A stretch of DNA of 64,000 bases, taken from positions 101,525-165,524 of the forward strand of contig NZ_JAQLFJ010000005.1 in NCBI RefSeq assembly GCF_028206795.1, read 5' to 3'. This DNA is from Collinsella aerofaciens. GTDB lineage: Bacteria > Actinomycetota > Coriobacteriia > Coriobacteriales > Coriobacteriaceae. Below, one piece after another: positions 1 through 9,195 of this stretch (the stretch's first letter is position 1; each line of letters begins with the position of its first letter). The position numbers were made by a program, and so were the translations under genes. The notes beneath the pieces are model-generated. The model did no database searches. It was not told the DNA's origin and saw only the letters and a program-made list of their open reading frames with translations.

Positions 1-2205
1 CATCTCACTCGCGAGCTTAAGACGCTGCGCCTCGCCGCCCGAGAGCGCCGGCGTGGGCTCGCCGAGCGTGAGATAACCCAAGCCCAGGTCGTGCAGGGTC
101 TGTAAGCGCGCCTGAACTTTCTTGAGCCCCACCGTAGCGTCGAGGGCCTCGTCCACACTCATGTCCATGAGCCGCGGCAACGTAAGCAGGCTCCCGTCCT
201 TGCCCTCGCGATGGATATGCGAGGCCGCGTCTGCATAGCGTGAGCCGCGACATGACGGGCAGACGATCTCGACATCGGGCAAAAACTGCACGTCGAGCGA
301 TATCGAACCCGTGCCATCGCACGTAGGGCAGCGCAAGGCGCCGGTGTTGTAGCTAAAGGCGCCCGCCTTGTATCCCGCCGCCTTAGCCTCGGGCGTGCGG
401 GCGAAGGCGCGACGCAGCTCATCATGGATGTCGGCATAAGTTGCCACCGTCGAGCGCACGTTGGCGCCGATAGGCGTAGCATCAATCAGATTTGCACGGG
501 CAATGCCCTCGGCGTCGATCCAGCGCACATGGCTTGGCAGGCGCTCGCCAGTTGCCTGAGCCTTGAGCGCCGGGATGAGCGTCTCGAGCACCAACGTCGT
601 CTTACCCGAACCCGAAACGCCCGTCACCGCGACCAAGCGACCGCGCGGGATATCGACTTCGAGCGGTTTGACGGTATGGATGGCATCGGTCGCCATGCGG
701 ATATGGCCCCGGTCGAACATTTCGTCGTCAGCCACCTGCGGCCGCAAGCGCTTGGGCTCCGAGCGCAAAAACGGGGCGATGCGGCTGTCCTGCGATTGCT
801 CGACCTCATCCACCGTACCGGCGGCGATCACATTACCGCCGCCCGCTCCGGCAACGGGGCCCATCTCGACCAGATAATCGGCTTCCGCCAATACGCGCGT
901 GTCGTGGTCGACAACGACCACGGTGTTGCCGTCATCCACCAGATCGCGCATTACGCCTACCAAGCCGTCGACATTGGCAGGATGCAAGCCGATCGAGGGC
1001 TCGTCAAGCACATACAGCACGCCCGTCGAGCGGTTGCGCACCACGCGGGCAAGCTGCACGCGCTGGCGCTCACCCGTGGAGAGCGTAGCACCGGCGCGGT
1101 CGAGCGAGAGGTAATCGAGCCCCAGGTCGACCAGGCGACGAGCCGCGCTCAAAAACGAATCGCAGATATCCGTCGCCATGGGCTGCATCTCGGCCGGCAA
1201 GGATGCGGGCACCCCGCGCGCCCACTCAATCGCCTCACCCAGCGTCATGGCCGCGGCCTGCGCCAGATTGATACCACGCACCTGGGGCTGGCGCGCAGCC
1301 TCGGAGAGACGCGTGCCGCCACAGTCACGGCACGGGCCCTCGCGCAAAAAGCGAGCCACGCGCTTAAGTCCCTTGTCGTCCTTAACCTTGGCGAGCGCAT
1401 TCTCGACGGTATAGACGGCGTTGTAATAGGTGAAATCGAGCGGCGTGGCGCCCTCGCCGTTTTTGGGAACGTAGAGAATGTGCTTTTTAACCGCCGGACC
1501 GTGGAACACGATGTCGCGCTCTTGAGGCGTGAGCTGGTTAAACGGCACGTCGGTGCGCACGCCCATCTCGCCGGCTACCTGCTTCATCAGATCCCACATG
1601 AGCGTACCCCAGGGAAGCACCGCGCCTTCGTTGATGGTCTTTGACTCGTCGGGCACCAGGCTCGCTTCGTCCACCTCGCGCATGACACCGGTGCCGCCGC
1701 AGGTAGGGCACGCACCGCCGCTGTTAAAGGCAAGGTCCTCGGCACTCGGCGCGTAGAACTCGCGGCCGCATGCGGGGCACGTGAGCGACAGGCCCGCAGC
1801 CACGTTAAGGCTCGGCTCCACACGCGCCCCGCAATGTGGGCACACGTGATGGGCACAGCGGCTAAAGAGCAAACGCAGACTGTTGTTGAGCTCGGTCATG
1901 GTACCAAAGGTCGAGCGCACGCCTGGCACACTGGGACGCTGATGCAACGCGAGTGCCGCCGGCACGTGCAGCACCTCGTCCACCTGGGCGTGCTCGGCCT
2001 GCGTCAGACGACGGCGGGTATAAGCGCTGAGCGCCTCCAAGTAGCGGCGCGAGCCCTCGGAATAAAGAACCCCCAGCGCCAGCGAGCTCTTGCCTGAGCC
2101 CGACACGCCGGCAATACCCACGAGCCTTCCCAGCGGGATATCGATATCGATGTTCTTGAGGTTATGGACGCGCGCGCCACGTACCTCGATAGCCTGCGGG
2201 CTCAT
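1..2205 (-). CDS. UvrA-like excinuclease ATPase lacking the UvrB-binding domain (3' end outside window)
   Basis: UvrA-family ABC ATPase, expected to bind damaged or modified DNA in the cytoplasm. I read a first Walker A (GVSGSGKS) near the N-terminus, a CxxC zinc pair followed by CPAC and CPTCGG, a signature LSTGERQR, a second Walker A (GVSGSGKT), another zinc module (CPTCDG...CPSC) and a final LSGGEAQR just before the window edge. About 735 codons are present, and roughly 100 should lie beyond base 1. The stretch between the first zinc cysteines and the CPTCGG module is very short, so the UvrB-binding domain of true UvrA is missing. This matches UvrA2/DrrC-type paralogues tied to drug tolerance. 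ATG at 2205 is chosen; an in-frame GTG at 2220 is possible. It follows the ATPase gene by 25 bases. Confidence 0.85.
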   Translation of the reverse strand, partial: MSPQAIEVRGARVHNLKNIDIDIPLGRLVGIAGVSGSGKSSLALGVLYSEGSRRYLEALSAYTRRRLTQAEHAQVDEVLHVPAALALHQRPSVPGVRSTFGTMTELNNSLRLLFSRCAHHVCPHCGARVEPSLNVAAGLSLTCPACGREFYAPSAEDLAFNSGGACPTCGGTGVMREVDEASLVPDESKTINEGAVLPWGTLMWDLMKQVAGEMGVRTDVPFNQLTPQERDIVFHGPAVKKHILYVPKNGEGATPLDFTYYNAVYTVENALAKVKDDKGLKRVARFLREGPCRDCGGTRLSEAARQPQVRGINLAQAAAMTLGEAIEWARGVPASLPAEMQPMATDICDSFLSAARRLVDLGLDYLSLDRAGATLSTGERQRVQLARVVRNRSTGVLYVLDEPSIGLHPANVDGLVGVMRDLVDDGNTVVVVDHDTRVLAEADYLVEMGPVAGAGGGNVIAAGTVDEVEQSQDSRIAPFLRSEPKRLRPQVADDEMFDRGHIRMATDAIHTVKPLEVDIPRGRLVAVTGVSGSGKTTLVLETLIPALKAQATGERLPSHVRWIDAEGIARANLIDATPIGANVRSTVATYADIHDELRRAFARTPEAKAAGYKAGAFSYNTGALRCPTCDGTGSISLDVQFLPDVEIVCPSCRGSRYADAASHIHREGKDGSLLTLPRLMDMSVDEALDATVGLKKVQARLQTLHDLGLGYLTLGEPTPALSGGEAQRLKLASEM

Positions 2206-2230
2206 CTTCTGTTCCGTCACCTTTATCACC

Positions 2231-3349
2231 CTACTCGTGCCATAAAATGCGGTCGCGAATGTACTTGCCCAGCATGGGCACGGTAAACCGGACGAGGCCG
2301 TATCCGGCAGCCTCGATGACGCGCTCGCGAATCAGGCTTGCGCGATATTTACTCGCCCAGCTCTGAGTGCGATCGCAGCGCTCAATGATATCCGCCATGC
2401 GAGTCGGTTTGTCCTCGTCAACCGCCATGGCCTCGATAAAGAGGCGCTGGGGGCTACGCAGCCCGTAATACAGAGGTGCGTCGACCGCTTCATAGAACTC
2501 GGAGACGGCATCCGCATGGCCAGCCTCGACATCGCACGCTTCAATGACCTGCGAATTGCGCCGGACAGCAGAGCGCCACATGTAATATCCCACCAGCTGA
2601 ACCATATAGGGATGCCCCATGCTCTTGTGTGCCGCAAGGTCCGCCGTCTCCGCATCAACGTAAAGACCGGCGTCCTTGACCGTCTGGACATATGAATCGC
2701 GCACCTTGGGCAAAGAAATCGCCCCCAGCGCACGCTGCTGAGCACGGCGCAAAAACGTCACGCTCGGCTCTTCGAGCAGGTCGTCAACCATACTGGGCAA
2801 GCCGGCAAATACCAGCGCAAGACCGCGCTGGTCGCTATCGGACAGGCCCGTAGCATCCTGATCTCCGAGCACCTGCTGATAGAGAACGGCAAGAGCCGCC
2901 AGTTCCTCGATAGACGCAGATTGTGCCTCGTCAATCGCAAACAGGATGCCCTTACCTGGACCGAGCTTCTTGAGGCGCTCGTTGACCAGCCCTCGCAGCG
3001 TCTCGCCTTTTGCCCGCGCCGCCTCGACCGACATCCGGCCAAACGACGGCCCAAACTCCATTGACGTCACAACGGGTTTATTCGAGCGAAGCGCGTCGGC
3101 CAAGCGGTCGCATAAGCCAAGCGAAGCGGAATCGGAGACAACCGCCCATCCGCGCTCGCCGGCCAGACGTTGCAGCTCCCTCAGGAGAACCGTCTTGCCA
3201 CAGCCGCGGTTTCCCGTAATGAGCATGAGCCTGCCCGGCGCTCCGGCGCCGTTATCGAGCCCTTCCTCAAAATCTTCGATGACCGACTCGCGACCAATGA
3301 GTATCGGAGGGCGCTTGCCAGCCGTTGGCTTAAAGGGATTTGGATTCAT
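2231..3349 (-). CDS. AAA/ORC-type ATP-binding protein
   Basis: A 372-residue P-loop ATPase with Walker A GNRGCGKT (about residues 46-53) and Walker B LFAIDEAQ (about 136-143), followed by an alpha-helical and winged-helix-like C-terminus. Such AAA_16/ORC-like proteins are stand-alone ATPases of uncertain role in actinobacteria; I cannot assign a substrate. The start has a strong site (AGGAGG, 6 bases ahead of ATG at 3349). It is the first gene of a likely two-gene unit with the UvrA paralogue. Upstream lie three exact-period 10-bp repeats (3385-3414) that may be regulatory. A frameshifted relative appears at 44.5 kb. Confidence 0.75.
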   Translation of the reverse strand: MNPNPFKPTAGKRPPILIGRESVIEDFEEGLDNGAGAPGRLMLITGNRGCGKTVLLRELQRLAGERGWAVVSDSASLGLCDRLADALRSNKPVVTSMEFGPSFGRMSVEAARAKGETLRGLVNERLKKLGPGKGILFAIDEAQSASIEELAALAVLYQQVLGDQDATGLSDSDQRGLALVFAGLPSMVDDLLEEPSVTFLRRAQQRALGAISLPKVRDSYVQTVKDAGLYVDAETADLAAHKSMGHPYMVQLVGYYMWRSAVRRNSQVIEACDVEAGHADAVSEFYEAVDAPLYYGLRSPQRLFIEAMAVDEDKPTRMADIIERCDRTQSWASKYRASLIRERVIEAAGYGLVRFTVPMLGKYIRDRILWHE

Positions 3350-3384
3350 GTCGGCCTCCTCGGATTGGCAAACGCTGCCTATAG

Positions 3385-3414
3385 TTATACCAACTTATAC
3401 CGAGTTATACCAAC
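3385..3414. repeat. Three tandem 10-bp TTATACC repeats
   Basis: TTATACCAAC, TTATACCGAG and TTATACCAAC follow each other with an exact 10-bp period, 36 bases upstream of the ATPase start. One helical turn per unit would put all three on the same DNA face, which suits an operator or a promoter with several TATAA-like boxes on the minus strand. The function is inferred. Confidence 0.55.
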
Positions 3415-3442
3415 AGCAGGTGACAAAGAGGCCGCCCTTCTA

Positions 3443-5446
3443 TCACCTATGGCCGAAAAACTCGGCGTCTGCTGCTCGCCAGGGGCGGAAGGTGGTGGGA
3501 TCGATCTTTACGTGCGCCGCGGCGGGTACGTCGTACCATTTGACCGTGTAACCGGCGCCGTGAGAGCAAAAGACCGAATCGGGCGTGTTGGGCAGATCGG
3601 CCTCGGGCTCGTAGGCGGCCGTCTCGATGACGCGCTCGGCATCATGGCAAGCCGCATAACCGGCGAACTCCAGGTACAGATGACCGCGACCGCTCGTGTA
3701 GGCAGCCACCTCCAGCGCGTAATCCTGCACCTCGGATGCCGGCACGCGACCCACAAGCTTCGCCCGGTCGCCCGCCATCGTCGGCGGCTCGTACTCGGCA
3801 CCCATGCGCGTGGCATCCGAGAGCGCCCGGCCAACGCACTCCCCTGGCACCTCGAGCTCAAAGCGATACCACGGTTCCAACAACACCGCCGCGCCGGCCT
3901 CACGCGCCTGCATGAGTCCCTGGCGAATCGCGCGGTACGTGGCCTGGCGAAAATCGCCACCCTCGGTGTGCTTGGCATGCGCACGCCCGCCCGTGAGCGT
4001 AATGCGCACATCGGTGATGGGCGAGCCGGTCAACACGCCCAGGTGATCGCGCTCCATAGCGTTGGTGAGCGCCAGACGTTGCCAGTTAAGATCGAGCTCA
4101 TCGGTCGAGGTCACGGTGCCAAAGTGCACGCCCGAACCCGCTGGCAACGGCTCCAGACGCAGATGCACCTCGGCATAGTGGCGCAGTGGCTCAAAGTGGC
4201 CCACGCCCTCGACCGGCTGCGAAATAGTCTCCTTATAGAGAATGCCGCCAGGCTCAAACGCAATCGATAGACCAAAGCGATCTGCCAACACCCGCTGCAC
4301 GACCTCGAGTTGCACAGCGCCCATCAACTGCAGGTGAATCTGCTCAAGATGCGTATTCCAGCTTACGCCGAGCATGGGATCTTCGTCCGCCAACTCACTC
4401 AATGCTTTGAACACCGTATGGACGTCATGTTCGCCCGGCAGCACCGTATAGGTGAGGACTGGCGCAATGACGGGCGCATCGCCCGCGGGCTCCGCGCCCA
4501 GGGCGTCCCCTGGGCGAACGTGCGCAAGACCCGTCACGGCACAAATACCGCCAGCAGCAACTTCTTGCGCAAGCTCATACTTCTCGCCGTTATAGATGCG
4601 TACTTGATCGACCTTCTGCTCCCATGCCTCGGCACCGGAACGTCCGTCAATCATCTGCTTGGCGTGCAGCGTGCCGCCGGTCACTTTAACCCAAGCCAAA
4701 CGCTCGCCGCGATCTCCGCGGCTGACACGATAGACGCGCGCGGCAAACTCCGGGGGCCACGCCTGTTCACGCATCAGCGCGCATATGCCATCCAGCAGCT
4801 CGTCCACGCCTTGGTCCTTGAGCGCCGAGCCGGCAAAGCAGGGAAAGAGCTTGCGCTCGGTAACCATGCGCGACAGCGTTGCGACGGAAAGCTCACCCGC
4901 TTCAAGAAACTCCTCGAGTGCCGCCTCGTCCAACGCAGCAGCATCCTCCTGAACGGCACCGCCCGCCAGCAGCTCGTTGGCATCCAGGCAGCCCTCGGAA
5001 AGACGCTGCCCCAGCTGTGCCAGCAAAACATCGCGACCGGGATTCTCCAAATCGATTTTGTTGATAAAGATGAACGTCGGAATGTCATAGCGCGCAAGCA
5101 GGCGCCACAGGGTTTCGGTGTGCCCCTGCACGCCATCGTTGGCGCCCACAACCAAAATCGCATAGTCGAGCGCGCGCAGCGTGCGCTCCGCCTCAGCCGA
5201 AAAATCGACGTGGCCGGGTGCATCCACGAGCATGACGTGGGTATCGCCGTGGTCGAGCACGGCCTGCGACGAGAAGATCGTAATGCCGCGCTCGCGCTCG
5301 ATCGCGTTCGTGTCCAGGTGCGAATCGCCATCGTCCACGCGGCCGCGCTTGCGAATGCGACCCGCATTGAACAACATGGCCTCGGCCAACGTGGTCTTGC
5401 CGGCATCGACATGCGCCAAGATTCCAACGACCGCTTGCTTCGACAT
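3443..5446 (-). CDS. TetM/EF-G-like ribosomal-protection GTPase
   Basis: Translational GTPase of 667 residues. G1 is AHVDAGKTT at the N-terminus, then RERGITI (G2), DAPGHVDF (G3) and NKID (G4), followed by EF-G domain II and domain IV/V-like segments. Length and domain order match the tetracycline ribosomal-protection family (TetM/TetO/TetW and chromosomal relatives), which dislodge drug from the ribosomal A site at GTP cost. Whether this copy confers resistance or does ordinary ribosome maintenance cannot be decided from sequence. A longer reading frame opens at 5515, but ATG at 5446 has a clear AGGAGAG site and begins the conserved MSKQ...GILAHVDAGKT region. It is monocistronic, ahead of a structured leader or intergenic region. 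Confidence 0.85.
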   Translation of the reverse strand: MSKQAVVGILAHVDAGKTTLAEAMLFNAGRIRKRGRVDDGDSHLDTNAIERERGITIFSSQAVLDHGDTHVMLVDAPGHVDFSAEAERTLRALDYAILVVGANDGVQGHTETLWRLLARYDIPTFIFINKIDLENPGRDVLLAQLGQRLSEGCLDANELLAGGAVQEDAAALDEAALEEFLEAGELSVATLSRMVTERKLFPCFAGSALKDQGVDELLDGICALMREQAWPPEFAARVYRVSRGDRGERLAWVKVTGGTLHAKQMIDGRSGAEAWEQKVDQVRIYNGEKYELAQEVAAGGICAVTGLAHVRPGDALGAEPAGDAPVIAPVLTYTVLPGEHDVHTVFKALSELADEDPMLGVSWNTHLEQIHLQLMGAVQLEVVQRVLADRFGLSIAFEPGGILYKETISQPVEGVGHFEPLRHYAEVHLRLEPLPAGSGVHFGTVTSTDELDLNWQRLALTNAMERDHLGVLTGSPITDVRITLTGGRAHAKHTEGGDFRQATYRAIRQGLMQAREAGAAVLLEPWYRFELEVPGECVGRALSDATRMGAEYEPPTMAGDRAKLVGRVPASEVQDYALEVAAYTSGRGHLYLEFAGYAACHDAERVIETAAYEPEADLPNTPDSVFCSHGAGYTVKWYDVPAAAHVKIDPTTFRPWRAADAEFFGHR

Positions 5447-5507
5447 GGCTCTCCTCTTATTACAAGCCCATCGCACGCGGCAAAGGGCACCCTCGTTCCA
5501 CACTGGA

Positions 5508-5668
5508 TGATACAATTTACGGGCCGGTGGGCGAAGCGGGCCCTATCCCCCGACCGAGCTCATCGCCCCGCGTTGCCGCGCGGCGATTTTCGCAGGTTCG
5601 CGCCTTGCGAAAGCCGGCATCTCCCCTTAACAGCCCAGCGATCAAAAAGGCCCCACTCGGGGCCATTT
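5508..5668 (+). ncRNA. Candidate structured transcript between divergent-looking elements
   Basis: The 256-base gap between the GTPase and GNAT genes contains no ORF I accept. On the plus strand an extended -10 (TGATACAAT, 5508-5516) is followed by GC-rich stems, such as CGCCCCGCG facing CGCGCGGCG and TTTCGCA facing TGCGAAA, and then a GGCCCC/GGGGCC hairpin at 5649-5664. The same bases read on the minus strand could instead be a leader of the GTPase gene. I saw no signature of SRP RNA, RNase P or tmRNA. Confidence 0.25.
5643..5668 (-). terminator. Rho-independent terminator after the GNAT gene
   Basis: Stem GGCCCC, loop GAGT, stem GGGGCC, then TTTTT on the minus strand, 35 bases past the GNAT stop codon. 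The plus strand also has an imperfect T run (ATTTTC), so it may work in both directions. Confidence 0.7.
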
Positions 5669-5702
5669 TCATGTACATGATTGCTGATACGCGTCCCCGC
5701 TC

Positions 5703-6194
5703 TTATGCCTCGCGAAGCCAGTCAAACGCAACGCGCGGCGTGCCGTCCGACACATACACGACGCCGGCGCGCTCGAACCCCGCCTTAACGATCGCGCCTT
5801 GCATGGGCAGGTTGTCCGCGTGCGTGTCGATACGCAGGTGGTCGGCGCGCTCCTTGGCAAAGGCAAACGTCGCAGCAGCGATGCCGTGCACGGTGCCGTC
5901 GGATGCCACGCGGTGCAGCACGGCGTACGGAGTGTCGCTACGCCATTGACCGTCCTCAATCACGTCATAGCACTCGTCCGGCCCCGGCAAAAAGGCAAAC
6001 GTCGCCACCACGCGACCGTCGACTTCGCACACGTAACTGCCACCAGCGGCAATATCGGCAGCCAGCTGCTCGGCCGAAGGCGTGCCCTCGGGCCACTGCG
6101 TGGCGTTGCCATGTGCGCGCATAAAGGCGCGAGCCGCGTCATAGATAGCCATGACGGCGGGGGTGTCGGTATCGAGGGTTTTTCTGATCATCAC
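5703..6194 (-). CDS. GNAT-family N-acetyltransferase
   Basis: Single-domain acetyltransferase of about 163 residues. The N-terminus (IRKTLDTDTPAVMAIYDAAR) is the typical GNAT opening strand and helix. A central AFAKERADHLRIDTHADN segment, with NLPMQGAIVKAGFERAG after it, is the classic C-terminal GNAT motif (bind acetyl-CoA, then the N...K.GF region). The substrate is unknown. Start is GTG 6194 or ATG 6191; GAGG lies 7 to 10 bases ahead. It diverges from the small cysteine protein gene at 6269 across an inverted repeat. Confidence 0.8.
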   Translation of the reverse strand: MMIRKTLDTDTPAVMAIYDAARAFMRAHGNATQWPEGTPSAEQLAADIAAGGSYVCEVDGRVVATFAFLPGPDECYDVIEDGQWRSDTPYAVLHRVASDGTVHGIAAATFAFAKERADHLRIDTHADNLPMQGAIVKAGFERAGVVYVSDGTPRVAFDWLREA

Positions 6195-6212
6195 GCGGCG
6201 ACCTCACGTTTA

Positions 6213-6244
6213 TTGGTATCACTTTGATTGAGCAATGATACCAA
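6213..6244. promoter_or_regulatory. Inverted repeat TTGGTATCA-N14-TGATACCAA
   Basis: Perfect 9-bp arms (6213-6221 and 6236-6244) sit in the 75-base gap between divergent genes, so this is a plausible operator for one or both. The half-site TGATACCAA resembles the TTATACCAA repeat at 3385-3414. No regulator is encoded beside it. Confidence 0.45.
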
Positions 6245-6268
6245 CGTTTGGAGAGGGGCGCGAAGCGG

Positions 6269-6565
6269 ATGGGAAGCAAAAAGCGAGCCGCCTGGTCAAA
6301 GGCCAAAAGCGAGTTTTTGGGCGCTGCCACCGGCGGCGATATGAGCGACCTGTTTGCGCGCGAGGACGAGCGCCGCGACGCCCTGGACGCCGAGCGCGAT
6401 GAGGCCTGGCGCTACAAGTCGTGCGAGCGCAAAAACCGTTACGACACACGCGCCGAGGCCGAAGCAGTTATGGCCGACTGCGAAAACCGCGGGCGGCGTG
6501 GTTTGGCCTGCTACAAATGCGAATACTGCGGCGGATGGCATTTGACGTCGCATCCCTGGAAATAG
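6269..6565 (+). CDS. Small cysteine-rich (zinc-ribbon-like) protein
   Basis: About 98 residues, highly charged, with ACYKCEYCGGWHLT near the C-terminus. The CxxC-GGWH pattern is a putative half zinc ribbon found in many short uncharacterised bacterial and phage proteins; two further cysteines (SCER, DCEN) precede it. Function unknown. ATG 6269 is chosen; GGAGAGG lies 12 bases upstream. An in-frame TTG at 6248 is an alternative. The gene converges on rsmJ, with two GC hairpins between them. Confidence 0.6.
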   Translation: MGSKKRAAWSKAKSEFLGAATGGDMSDLFAREDERRDALDAERDEAWRYKSCERKNRYDTRAEAEAVMADCENRGRRGLACYKCEYCGGWHLTSHPWK

Positions 6566-6568
6566 GGC

Positions 6569-6618
6569 CTGCGTCGGCGCGGCGCTGACGCAGCGGCACA
6601 GCACCGGCGCAGCGCCGG
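6569..6618. terminator. Two GC hairpins between convergent genes
   Basis: CTGCGTC (6569-6575) pairs with GACGCAG (6587-6593), and CCGGCGC (6604-6610) pairs with GCGCCGG (6612-6618). No T run follows, so termination is only inferred from position. Confidence 0.35.
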
Positions 6619-6632
6619 CCATCGCACACAAG

Positions 6633-7337
6633 CTACGGGCGCGGCGGCACCAAAACATCGTAACGAACGGCTTTGCCCGCAAGCTGATAGCTCGGCTTAA
6701 CGCCGGCAAGCAGCGGCCCCTTCACCGGCCGCTTGATAACGACCTTGCGCGGCCGCACCGCAAGCGCAGCTTCGACCAGCGTCTCTTCATCGGCGCACGG
6801 CCGCTCCAAATGGTGCAGGAGTTGGAACTTCTTTTTGACCGCCGCGCTCTTGGTGCGCTCGGGAAACATGGGGTCCAGGTACACCACGTCGGGAGCCGTA
6901 AGCTCACCCTGCTCGATTAGCTCAGCCGTATGGCGAAGGCCGGCAATGCTGTCCTTGCCCGCATGCAAGTGCATGCGCGCCACGGCATCCGCAAGTGCCG
7001 GATCATCTGCCGCGCGATCCAAAGCATCCTGCAGCAGCGCCGCGATCACGCAATCCTGCTCATACAGATCGACGGTAAAGCCCGCGGCCGCTAGCAGCAG
7101 CGAGTCCTCGCCAAAGCCTGCCGTAGCGTCAATCGCCCAGGGGCTCTCAATGCCTTTTGTGCGCGCGACCTTCACCAACAGCTCTTGCTGCAGACGGCCC
7201 TGCTTGAGCCGTGGGCGCATGCGGGCAAAATCGGCACGTAGCTCCATCGTGCCGTCGGTGAGCGTGAGCCCCTCGGGCTTCTCGGTCAGCTCTAGCCCTG
7301 CGGCCCGAGCAACAGAAAAGGGATCGACGACGCCCAT
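6633..7337 (-). CDS. rsmJ: 16S rRNA (guanine1516-N2)-methyltransferase RsmJ
   Basis: A 234-residue class I SAM methyltransferase. DATAGFGEDS is the SAM-binding loop. YLDPMFPERTKSAAVKKK is the RsmJ family signature, containing the DPMFP catalytic region. RsmJ modifies G1516 of 16S rRNA in the small subunit. ATG 7337 is preceded by AAGGAG at 5 bases, which rules out the GTG two codons upstream. A 47-residue membrane protein gene lies 63 bases upstream on the same strand. Confidence 0.85.
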   Translation of the reverse strand: MGVVDPFSVARAAGLELTEKPEGLTLTDGTMELRADFARMRPRLKQGRLQQELLVKVARTKGIESPWAIDATAGFGEDSLLLAAAGFTVDLYEQDCVIAALLQDALDRAADDPALADAVARMHLHAGKDSIAGLRHTAELIEQGELTAPDVVYLDPMFPERTKSAAVKKKFQLLHHLERPCADEETLVEAALAVRPRKVVIKRPVKGPLLAGVKPSYQLAGKAVRYDVLVPPRP

Positions 7338-7400
7338 GGGCACTCCTTCACAAGCAAAACGAATACGCAGGCGCCGTGTCCGTCGGCACCCAGCCGTTCG

Positions 7401-7544
7401 TTATTGTCCCACATGCGACATGGCCCACAGCATCCCAATGCAAAGCACCGCCATCAATCCCGTGCACACGGCAGCGATCACAGAATCGCTCATGCGCCTT
7501 CCCAACGACCGCGACTCGCGCACTTGCCCTGTTCCGTACATCAT
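7401..7544 (-). CDS. Small single-span membrane protein
   Basis: A 47-residue ORF with an excellent ribosome site (AAGGAGG, 4 bases before ATG 7544). After a charged N-terminus (RESRSLGRR), one hydrophobic segment of about 22 residues (SVIAAVCTGLMAVLCIGM...) leads to a short tail. No homologue recognised. It is co-oriented with rsmJ and probably co-transcribed. Confidence 0.55.
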   Translation of the reverse strand: MMYGTGQVRESRSLGRRMSDSVIAAVCTGLMAVLCIGMLWAMSHVGQ

Positions 7545-7771
7545 GGCTCCTCCTTAGACCAGCTCCTTGTTACGACTCCATCATCGCAGCGCTGCGCATG
7601 AGCTGCCATCGATTTGGCTTACGCCCGGCTTTCGCTTTTGAAAGGTTGGGCCGCACAGGCTCAAAGCGCTTTCATGCGCATGCATCGCCGCGTTGAACTA
7701 CAATGTGCTTCACCATATGTGCAACACGGGGGGTACGCCAGACCGGCCGTACTCGTATCGAAAGGACCACC

Positions 7772-8173
7772 ATGAGCTTCACTCGCAAGACACTTAAAGT
7801 CCTTGCCCTCATTTACTTTGTTTTGGGCATCGCCAGCCTCGTCATCGCCGGCGTCGGCATCGCCAACGGCAGCCTCGATTCCACGTATGGGTCGAACGCC
7901 ATGCTCGCCGCGGCCGTACTTGTCATCAAAGGTCTTGTCGATCTTGCCGCAGGTGTTGCGGGCATCAAGGGTGCCAACAAGCCTTCGCAGGTAGGCGGCG
8001 CGTTTAAGCTCGGTATTGTTGCCGCGGTCGCCACACTTGCCCAGGCGGTGCTCACGCTTCCCGCGTTTGGTGGCGACGCCATCAACTTTGGCGCCTTTGT
8101 CATCGTGGTCTACGACTTGTTCTTTGTTCAGCAGGCGCACGACGTCAAGGCCGAGAACAAGGACCGCCTGTAA
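7772..8173 (+). CDS. Four-span integral membrane protein
   Basis: A 133-residue protein with a basic start (SFTRKTLK) and about four hydrophobic segments: VLALIYFVLGIASLVIAGV, AMLAAAVLVIKGLVDLAAG, LGIVAAVATLAQAVLTL and NFGAFVIVVYDLFFV. The tail is charged. No domain recognised; the pattern resembles small DUF-type actinobacterial membrane proteins. ATG 7772 has AAAGGA 5 bases ahead; the frame extends upstream to 7703 without a ribosome site. Followed by a terminator. Confidence 0.7.
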   Translation: MSFTRKTLKVLALIYFVLGIASLVIAGVGIANGSLDSTYGSNAMLAAAVLVIKGLVDLAAGVAGIKGANKPSQVGGAFKLGIVAAVATLAQAVLTLPAFGGDAINFGAFVIVVYDLFFVQQAHDVKAENKDRL

Positions 8174-8210
8174 GCGCTCGCTTGTCATAGCCTCTTGCAG
8201 CCAAGCAACT

Positions 8211-8248
8211 AAAAAGGGCCGATCGCGCAGCAACGCGGTCGGCCCTTT
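8211..8248 (+). terminator. Terminator of the membrane protein gene
   Basis: AAAAAGGGCCGATCGCG, loop CAGCAA, then CGCGGTCGGCCCTTT: a 12-bp stem with one mismatch, ending in a T run. Confidence 0.75.
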
Positions 8249-8264
8249 GCGTTTGCCCAGATAA

Positions 8265-8301
8265 AACCTGCCAAAATAAACCTGTCCCTTTTTGGCAGGT
8301 T
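8265..8301. repeat. GTCCC-core palindromic repeat, copy 1
   Basis: AACCTGCCAAAA and TTTTGGCAGGTT are perfect 12-bp arms around a 13-base loop containing CTGTCCCT. It abuts the rlmA stop codon and may serve as its terminator. The TGTCCCTTT core recurs in the palindromes at 35056 and 36472. Confidence 0.6.
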
Positions 8302-8302
8302 A

Positions 8303-9118
8303 TTAGCGGTGACGGTACTCGGCGATGATGAAGTCGATATCGGTCTGAAGGGTGTCCAGGTTTGCCAGGCGCTCTTTGTCGGCAGGGCGTGTGCGGTAGT
8401 AGTACGGCGTCATCTGGAACACCGCCTCGATGTCGGCCTGCGTCTGGAGCGTAATGTTCGCAGACACCCGCTGCGTTCCGACCAACTCGAGCTCGGTAGT
8501 CTTCGGCAGCTTCTCGTCATTGAGATATGGCGTGTCGTAGAGCACCTCCTTGAGCCCAAACAGGTGCCGAGCACCCGGCACCACGGTATAGAGCGAGCCC
8601 TCTGGCGCCAGCACGCGGGCAAACTCGCGCTCGTTAAAGGGAGCGAAGAGCTCGGTCACCATATCGAAGGCGCCATCGGCCACGGGGATGTCCTTCATAT
8701 TGGCCACAAAGTAGGTCGCATCGCCGCGCTTGGCGGCCAGGCGCACCATCTCCTTGCCCAGGTCGAAACCGTAAGCATCCACGTCCGGCACCGCGCCCAT
8801 GGCGCTCGTGTAGTAGCCCTCGCCACAGCAAATATCGAGCAAGGTCATGGGGACGCCTGCAGACGCCGCGCGACCAGACACCTGTTCGCGCATCAGTTCG
8901 ACCATCGCATCGCGCAACGGCGCATAGTAACCGCGGTTCAGAAAGTCACGACGGCTGCGCGCTTGCGACTTGGGATCGCCCATGGAATCGCCGCTCTTAG
9001 ACGAGCGCAGCAGATAGAGATAGCCCTCGCGCGCACGGTCAAATCGGTGTCCGCCCGCGCATGCAGCACCGCGCTCGTCGTCCACCAACGGCTCATGGCA
9101 AACGGGACACAACAACAT
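8303..9118 (-). CDS. rlmA: 23S rRNA (guanine-N1)-methyltransferase, RlmA family
   Basis: A 271-residue protein. The N-terminal zinc finger is CPVC...C..GHRFD, as in RlmA(I)/RlmA(II). YLYLL and GDSMGD follow, then a SAM-binding domain with LLDICCGEGYY and a FDMVTELFAP stretch. RlmA enzymes methylate G745 or G748 in helix 35 of 23S rRNA; the RlmA(II) type affects tylosin susceptibility. Which of the two positions is used cannot be told from sequence. Monocistronic. Confidence 0.8.
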   Translation of the reverse strand: MLLCPVCHEPLVDDERGAACAGGHRFDRAREGYLYLLRSSKSGDSMGDPKSQARSRRDFLNRGYYAPLRDAMVELMREQVSGRAASAGVPMTLLDICCGEGYYTSAMGAVPDVDAYGFDLGKEMVRLAAKRGDATYFVANMKDIPVADGAFDMVTELFAPFNEREFARVLAPEGSLYTVVPGARHLFGLKEVLYDTPYLNDEKLPKTTELELVGTQRVSANITLQTQADIEAVFQMTPYYYRTRPADKERLANLDTLQTDIDFIIAEYRHR

Positions 9119-9195
9119 GGCAACTCCTTAGCGCGGACAACACAACGCCCACCATTGTCGCACGCCTTCCCCATCTAGTCATAGAAGAGACAAGG

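Noticed and set aside
424..1644. 406-codon plus-strand ORF
   Set aside because: Antisense to the UvrA paralogue, whose minus-strand frame carries all Walker and zinc motifs.
3170..5680. Long plus-strand ORFs of 366 and 456 codons
   Set aside because: Antisense to the GTPase gene, which has complete G motifs on the other strand.
7661..8233. 190-codon minus-strand ORF
   Set aside because: Antisense to the four-span membrane protein and its terminator.
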